Source of the DNA: Streptomyces sp. NRRL B-3428
GTDB lineage: Bacteria; Actinomycetota; Actinomycetes; Streptomycetales; Streptomycetaceae
DNA: 64,000 nucleotides
Direction: 5' to 3'
Assembly: GCA_000721375.1 (NCBI GenBank)
Contig: JOGW01000015.1
Span: 115,964-179,963 of the forward strand
This document shows, piece after piece, positions 60,215 through 64,000 of this stretch (the first letter of the stretch is position 1; every line of letters begins with the position of its first letter). Under the pieces are notes generated by a model. The model searched no databases. It was given only the letters and a program-made list of their open reading frames with translations, and had not been told where the DNA came from. The translations under genes and the position numbers were made by a program.

Positions 60215-61759
60215 ATGACGAAAACCGACGGTGCGCGCGGCGGGCGCGGCAGGCTCAAGCGGGTCCTCATCATCCTCTCCGTGATCGTGGGGGTCCTGGT
60301 CGCCGCGATCGGCGGGGGCTTCGCGTGGCTGTGGACCGGCGCCGAGGTGAGCACCGTCGGCAAGGAGCCGTTCACCAACCGGCTCGCCGTACCGCCGCTC
60401 GCGGAGTCGAAGGTCGAGGCGGACGGCACACGGGTCTTCGATCTGCGGATGCGGGCGGGCGAGAAGGAGTTCAAGTCCGGGCAGAAGACGCCCACTTGGG
60501 GCTTCAACGGGGACTACCTCGGCCCCACGCTGCGCGCCGCGCGCGGCGAGAAGGTCAAGGTGCGGATAACCAACGGCCTGGACGAGGCGTCCACCGTGCA
60601 CTGGCACGGGATGCATCTGCCGGCCCGTATGGACGGCGGCCCGCATCAGATGGTCGATCCCGGCGCGGCCTGGACCCCGCAGTGGAAGATCGACCAGCCC
60701 GCCGCCACCCTCTGGTACCACCCCCATCCGCACGGAGCCACGGAGAAGCACGTGCAGCGCGGGCTCGCCGGGATGTTCCTGCTCGACGACGAGAAGTCGG
60801 CCGCGCTCGATCTGCCCGACGAGTACGGGGTGAACGACGTGCCCGTGATCGTCCAGGACGTGAAGTTCGACGGGGCGAAGTTCGACCACGGGCACGGCTT
60901 CCTGCGCAACACCGGCTTCCTGGGCGACCGGACGATGGTCAACGGCACGCTCAATCCGTATCAGGAGGTCGGCGACGAACTCGTACGGCTGCGCCTCCTC
61001 AACGCCTCCACCGCCCGTATCTACGACTTCGGCTTCTCCGACGACCGCGCGTTCTCGCTGATCGGCACGGACGGCGGGCTGCTCGAAGCCCCCGCGGGCA
61101 TGGACCGGCTGCAGCTGTCGCCGGGTGAGCGCGCGGAGATCGTCGTACGGATGAAGGCGGGCGAGAAGACCGTGCTGCGCAGCCATCCGCAGGGCAACTA
61201 CGGCGATGGCTGGCAGACGCGGTTCGGCGGGGGCGACGACTCCTTCGACGTACTGGAACTGCGGGCGAAGCGGTCCCTGCGCGACTCCCCCGAACTGCCC
61301 GCTCGGCTGGGCGAGTTGGAGGTGCCGGACGCCGCGGACTCGACGAAGGAGCGCTTCTTCGGACTCGAGATGTCCGGGATCAACGAACGCCCGATGGACA
61401 TGAACCGTATCGACGAGGTGGTCACCCGGGGTACGACGGAGACCTGGACCGTGCGCAATGACGACGGGATGCCGCACAACTTCCATGTGCACGACGTGCA
61501 GTTCAGGGTGGTGTCGGTCGACGGCGAGCAGCCGGCGCCGGAGCTGCGCGGCGCGAAGGACACGGTGTTCGTGCCGGGCGGTGCGACGGTGAAGCTGGCG
61601 ATGCGGTTCGACGGGCCCGCCGACCCCGACACCCCGTACATGTACCACTGTCACCTCCTGTACCACGAAGACGGCGGAATGATGGGGCAGTTCGTGGTGG
61701 TCGAGAAGGGGCAGCAGGCCGGGAAACCCGCAGCGCACGGGGGCGGACACAGTCATTAG
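60215..61759 (+). CDS. multicopper oxidase
   Basis: This 514-residue enzyme has an N-terminal membrane segment (LIILSVIVGVLVAAIGGGF, residues about 18-36) that acts as anchor or signal. All four copper-binding His clusters are present: VHWHGMH and WYHPHPHG in domain 1 (about residues 129 and 167), and PHNFHVHD and YHCHLLYHEDGGMMG in the last domain. The final motif includes the type 1 copper Cys-His and axial Met. Such enzymes oxidise phenols or metal ions outside the membrane while reducing oxygen. The C-terminus GGGHSH is His-rich. No copper chaperone is adjacent; the downstream SDR gene is separated by 22 bases and may be co-transcribed. Confidence 0.93.
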   Translation: MTKTDGARGGRGRLKRVLIILSVIVGVLVAAIGGGFAWLWTGAEVSTVGKEPFTNRLAVPPLAESKVEADGTRVFDLRMRAGEKEFKSGQKTPTWGFNGDYLGPTLRAARGEKVKVRITNGLDEASTVHWHGMHLPARMDGGPHQMVDPGAAWTPQWKIDQPAATLWYHPHPHGATEKHVQRGLAGMFLLDDEKSAALDLPDEYGVNDVPVIVQDVKFDGAKFDHGHGFLRNTGFLGDRTMVNGTLNPYQEVGDELVRLRLLNASTARIYDFGFSDDRAFSLIGTDGGLLEAPAGMDRLQLSPGERAEIVVRMKAGEKTVLRSHPQGNYGDGWQTRFGGGDDSFDVLELRAKRSLRDSPELPARLGELEVPDAADSTKERFFGLEMSGINERPMDMNRIDEVVTRGTTETWTVRNDDGMPHNFHVHDVQFRVVSVDGEQPAPELRGAKDTVFVPGGATVKLAMRFDGPADPDTPYMYHCHLLYHEDGGMMGQFVVVEKGQQAGKPAAHGGGHSH

Positions 61760-61781
61760 CCCTGGGCCATAGCCTTGGCCC

Positions 61782-62555
61782 ATGACTACGGCTCTCATCA
61801 CCGGTGCGACCGCCGGCATCGGCGCCGCCTTCGGGCGGCGCCTCGCGGCGGACGGGCACAACCTGGTCCTGGTGGCCCGGGACACCGCACGGCTCCAGGA
61901 GCAGGCGACCGAGCTGCACGACCGGCACGGGATCGAAGCCGAGGTGCTGACGGCGGACCTGGCGACGGAGGGCGGCATCGAGTCCGTCGAGAAACGCCTC
62001 TCGGACCCCCGTAACCCCGTCGACCTGCTCGTCAACAACGCCGGCTTCGGCAACAAGGGCCGCTATCTCGAAGTCTCCATGGCGGACGAACTGACCATGC
62101 TCAAGGTGCACTGCGAGGCAGTGCTCCGGCTCACGTCGGCGGCGGCCGGATCGATGCGCTCGCGCGGCCGGGGCGGGGTCGTGAACGTCGCGTCCGTGGC
62201 GGCTTTCGTGCCGCGCGGCACGTACGGCGCGTCCAAGGCCTGGGTCGTCCAGTTCACCCAGGGCGCGGCCAAGGACCTGGCGGGCTCGGGCGTCCGCCTG
62301 ATGGCCCTGTGCCCCGGCTTCGTCCGTACGGAGTTCCACAAGCGGGCGGGCATGAGCACGGACAACATCCCGTCGTGGATGTGGCTCGACGCGGACAAGG
62401 TGGTCGCATCGGCGCTCGCGGACCTGGCACGCGGCAGGACGGTCTCGATCCCGGACCCGCGCTACAAGGCGCTCCTGGGCGCGGCGAAGTTCGTACCGCG
62501 GGGAATGCTCGGCGGGATCACTTCGAAGACGGGGCGCAAGTACGGGCCGCAGTGA
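61782..62555 (+). CDS. short-chain dehydrogenase/reductase
   Basis: This 257-residue SDR has the NAD(P)-binding motif TGATAGIGAAF (residues 7-17), the structural NNAG segment in LLVNNAGFGN, and the catalytic Ser-Tyr-Lys in VASVAAFVPRGTYGASKAWV (Tyr and Lys four residues apart). A C-terminal extension contains SWMWLDADKVVASALADL. It oxidises or reduces an alcohol/ketone of unknown identity. It follows the multicopper oxidase gene by 22 bases on the same strand. Confidence 0.9.
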   Translation: MTTALITGATAGIGAAFGRRLAADGHNLVLVARDTARLQEQATELHDRHGIEAEVLTADLATEGGIESVEKRLSDPRNPVDLLVNNAGFGNKGRYLEVSMADELTMLKVHCEAVLRLTSAAAGSMRSRGRGGVVNVASVAAFVPRGTYGASKAWVVQFTQGAAKDLAGSGVRLMALCPGFVRTEFHKRAGMSTDNIPSWMWLDADKVVASALADLARGRTVSIPDPRYKALLGAAKFVPRGMLGGITSKTGRKYGPQ

Positions 62556-62579
62556 CCGCACTCGGGGTCGGCCCGTAGG

Positions 62580-64000
<1,421 letters not shown>

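Overview
The window is very high-GC chromosomal DNA with strong third-position GC bias, many GTG/TTG starts and developmental genes (a BldM-type regulator, a WhiD-type Wbl protein and an ShbA-type sigma factor next to guaB). It comes from a Streptomyces or a close relative. Most of it looks like conserved core chromosome. No tRNA, rRNA, insertion sequence, prophage or CRISPR array was seen. The right end (63912-64000) runs into long poly-G tracts and is probably a contig-end artefact.

Layout. 1-7200: the end of a SWIM-zinc-finger gene and a DUF5691 gene, icmB (isobutyryl-CoA mutase small subunit), a lipase, an aminoglycoside-phosphotransferase-like kinase and an M23 peptidase. 7200-13630: the helicase pcrA, a DUF4232 lipoprotein and a large AfsR/SARP regulator. 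13830-17030: two NlpC/P60 cell-wall hydrolases, the first behind a c-di-AMP (ydaO-type) riboswitch, the second behind a perfect 17-bp hairpin. 17065-21738: the accessory highlight, a minus-strand polymorphic-toxin cluster of two WXG100-type proteins, a 576-residue protein ending in an RNase A-like CdiA-CT domain, an immunity candidate, an orphan fragment of a second RNase A-like domain and a second, CdiI-type immunity gene. 21845-31180: small membrane proteins, a PspC-domain histidine kinase/LuxR regulator pair divergent from a PspC membrane protein, and assorted enzymes. 31240-33480: guaA divergent from a chorismate mutase gene preceded by a Phe/Tyr-rich leader peptide and attenuator. 34160-42640: two tandem lipoproteins, an LAXTG surface protein, a GMC oxidoreductase/aldehyde dehydrogenase pair and a Ser/Thr kinase. 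42800-49225: a pseudokinase, another kinase, and a divergent lipoprotein with a beta-lactamase fold that lacks its catalytic residues. 49236-58350: glpD, a nucleotide-sugar dehydrogenase homologue lacking its catalytic Cys, guaB3, guaB, shbA, bldM (with an exact sigma-BldN promoter) and whiD. 58390-63911: a LysR regulator, a MOSC protein, a multicopper oxidase, an SDR and the end of a large membrane-linked protein.

Two patterns run across the window. First, at about twelve genes a 12-43 bp segment at or just after the stop codon is directly repeated, usually in tandem and often with the stop codon inside the unit. Second, a palindromic repeat beginning GGGGTATCCCCTG lies in frame inside two unrelated coding regions (PspC protein and pseudokinase), encoding similar linker peptides in both.

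The strongest candidate for an undescribed system is 17563-21738: an ESX-style (WXG100) delivery pair joined to a CDI-type RNase A toxin, with a displaced toxin fragment and stacked immunity genes. The cell-wall hydrolases, PspC two-component system, kinase/pseudokinase cluster and LAXTG protein together suggest heavy investment in envelope sensing and remodelling.
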